A stretch of DNA of 64,000 nt from Schauerella fraxinea (GTDB lineage: Bacteria > Pseudomonadota > Gammaproteobacteria > Burkholderiales > Burkholderiaceae_B), in contig JAVDKL010000001.1 of NCBI GenBank assembly GCA_030849965.1, forward strand, positions 1,780,554 through 1,844,553, read 5' to 3'. The notes beneath the pieces are model-generated. The model saw nothing but the letters and a program-made list of their open reading frames with translations, did not search any database and had not been told where the DNA came from. Positions 63,350 through 64,000 of this stretch are shown one piece after another. The translations under genes were made by a program, and so were the position numbers. Positions within the stretch are counted from its first letter, which is position 1. Every line of letters begins with the position of its first letter.

Positions 63350-64000
63350 TCAGCCCACGGCCGCCGCTTGCTCCTCCAGGCCATAGCGCCGCAACCGCGG
63401 ACCCGACCGGAGCACCTGCCCGGGCAATGGCCGCGCCAGCACCGTTTCCAAACGGGCGGCAACGCCCAGCAGGGCATCCAGATTCACGCCGGTATCGATA
63501 CCCAAGGCGTGCAACAGGTGAACCGTATCCTCAGTGCAGATATTGCCCGTCGCACCCGGTGCAAACGGACAGCCGCCGATACCACCCAGCGAGGATTCGA
63601 ATGCGTCGATGCCGAGTTGCAAGCCTTCCATCACGTTGACCAGGCCCAGACCGCGCGTATTGTGAAAATGCAGGGTAAGCGGCATATCGGGAAGTTCGGC
63701 ACGCAGCGCCTCGACCGTGCGGCGCACGACGGGCGGGGTGGCCATTCCCGTGGTATCGCCCAGCGTGATGCCGTCAAAGCCCAACGATGCAAACCGGTGC
63801 GCAATCTCAAGCACGCGTTCGACCGGGACGTCCCCTTCGAAGGGACACCCAAAAGCGACGGCAATCGCGCCTTGCACTTGTACGCCCGAACCGCGGGTCG
63901 CAGCCGCAGCGTCACGCATATCGCCAAGCGACCGTTCGATGCTGCGATTGAGGTTTTTCTGATTGTGGCTCTCGGACGCGGACAGGAACACCACCACCCC
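63350..64000 (-). CDS. Hydroxymethylglutaryl-CoA lyase family protein (5' end outside the window)
   Basis: The 216 C-terminal residues are visible; the gene runs past the window end. FDGITLGDTTGMATPPVVRRTVEAL, LHFHNTRGLGLVNVMEGLQLGI with the metal-binding HxH, and SSLGGIGGCPFAPGATGNICTEDTVHLLHALGID with the catalytic cysteine are the HMG-CoA lyase hallmarks. It cleaves HMG-CoA to acetoacetate and acetyl-CoA in leucine breakdown; some homologues act on related 3-hydroxy-3-methyl thioesters. The stop is separated from zwf by 181 bp with no gene. Confidence 0.93.
   Translation of the reverse strand, partial: GVVVFLSASESHNQKNLNRSIERSLGDMRDAAAATRGSGVQVQGAIAVAFGCPFEGDVPVERVLEIAHRFASLGFDGITLGDTTGMATPPVVRRTVEALRAELPDMPLTLHFHNTRGLGLVNVMEGLQLGIDAFESSLGGIGGCPFAPGATGNICTEDTVHLLHALGIDTGVNLDALLGVAARLETVLARPLPGQVLRSGPRLRRYGLEEQAAAVG

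Overview
The window is a high-GC chromosomal segment of a beta-proteobacterium. The order is almost certainly Burkholderiales, and the family is most likely Alcaligenaceae (Bordetella/Achromobacter-like). Three things point there. It carries a Bug-type solute-binding protein. The housekeeping blocks (tsaE-amiC, mutL-miaA, purM-hda-HAD-pcnB-folK, glyQ-glyS-gmhB-plsC-ygjP-gloA) follow the order usual in that group. MutL keeps the endonuclease motifs seen in lineages without MutH. No transposase, integrase, prophage, rRNA operon or CRISPR array was seen.

Layout. 1-4.0 kb: a membrane gluconate/GMC dehydrogenase pair (cut by the window edge) and an MFS transporter with a small membrane protein, then tRNA-Arg(CCT). 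4.3-12.5 kb: a LysR regulator divergent from a catabolic operon that encodes a TRAP transporter (DctP and a fused DctQM), a VOC protein, a RuBisCO-like protein (RLP), a DUF1537 sugar-acid kinase and an SDR-fold protein lacking its catalytic residues. This operon is the most interesting system here. RLP plus DUF1537 kinase recalls the known D-apionate/3-oxo-isoapionate route, but the enzymes that would make the keto-acid are absent or replaced. 12.9-24.7 kb: cell wall and housekeeping genes (pbpG-like, ybaK, a Bug protein, an AEC permease, fumC, tsaE, amiC, a DedA protein, mutL, miaA).

24.7-31.9 kb: an iron-acquisition block (siderophore-interacting reductase, PadR regulator, FecI-type sigma factor, FecR, STN-containing TonB receptor, MFS transporter) that separates miaA from purM. 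31.9-40.2 kb: purM, hda, a HAD phosphatase, pcnB and folK, then a class D beta-lactamase divergent from an AmpR-like regulator, then a cobalamin-binding-type radical SAM protein. 40.2-44.2 kb: an amine/amino-acid catabolic cluster (cupin, FAD oxidoreductase, MHS transporter, XRE-cupin regulator). 44.5-47.5 kb: a second TonB siderophore receptor and a HigBA-like toxin-antitoxin pair. 47.5-52.2 kb: CoA-transferase, FAS1/MaoC dehydratase, class I fumarase and a crotonase. 52.4-58.3 kb: the glyQS-gmhB-plsC-ygjP operon and gloA. 58.4-63.2 kb: def, and the Entner-Doudoroff entry operon zwf-pgl-edd. The window ends inside an HMG-CoA lyase gene.

All alignments, motif assignments and start choices were made by eye. 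Family functions come from general knowledge. No database search or structure prediction was run.
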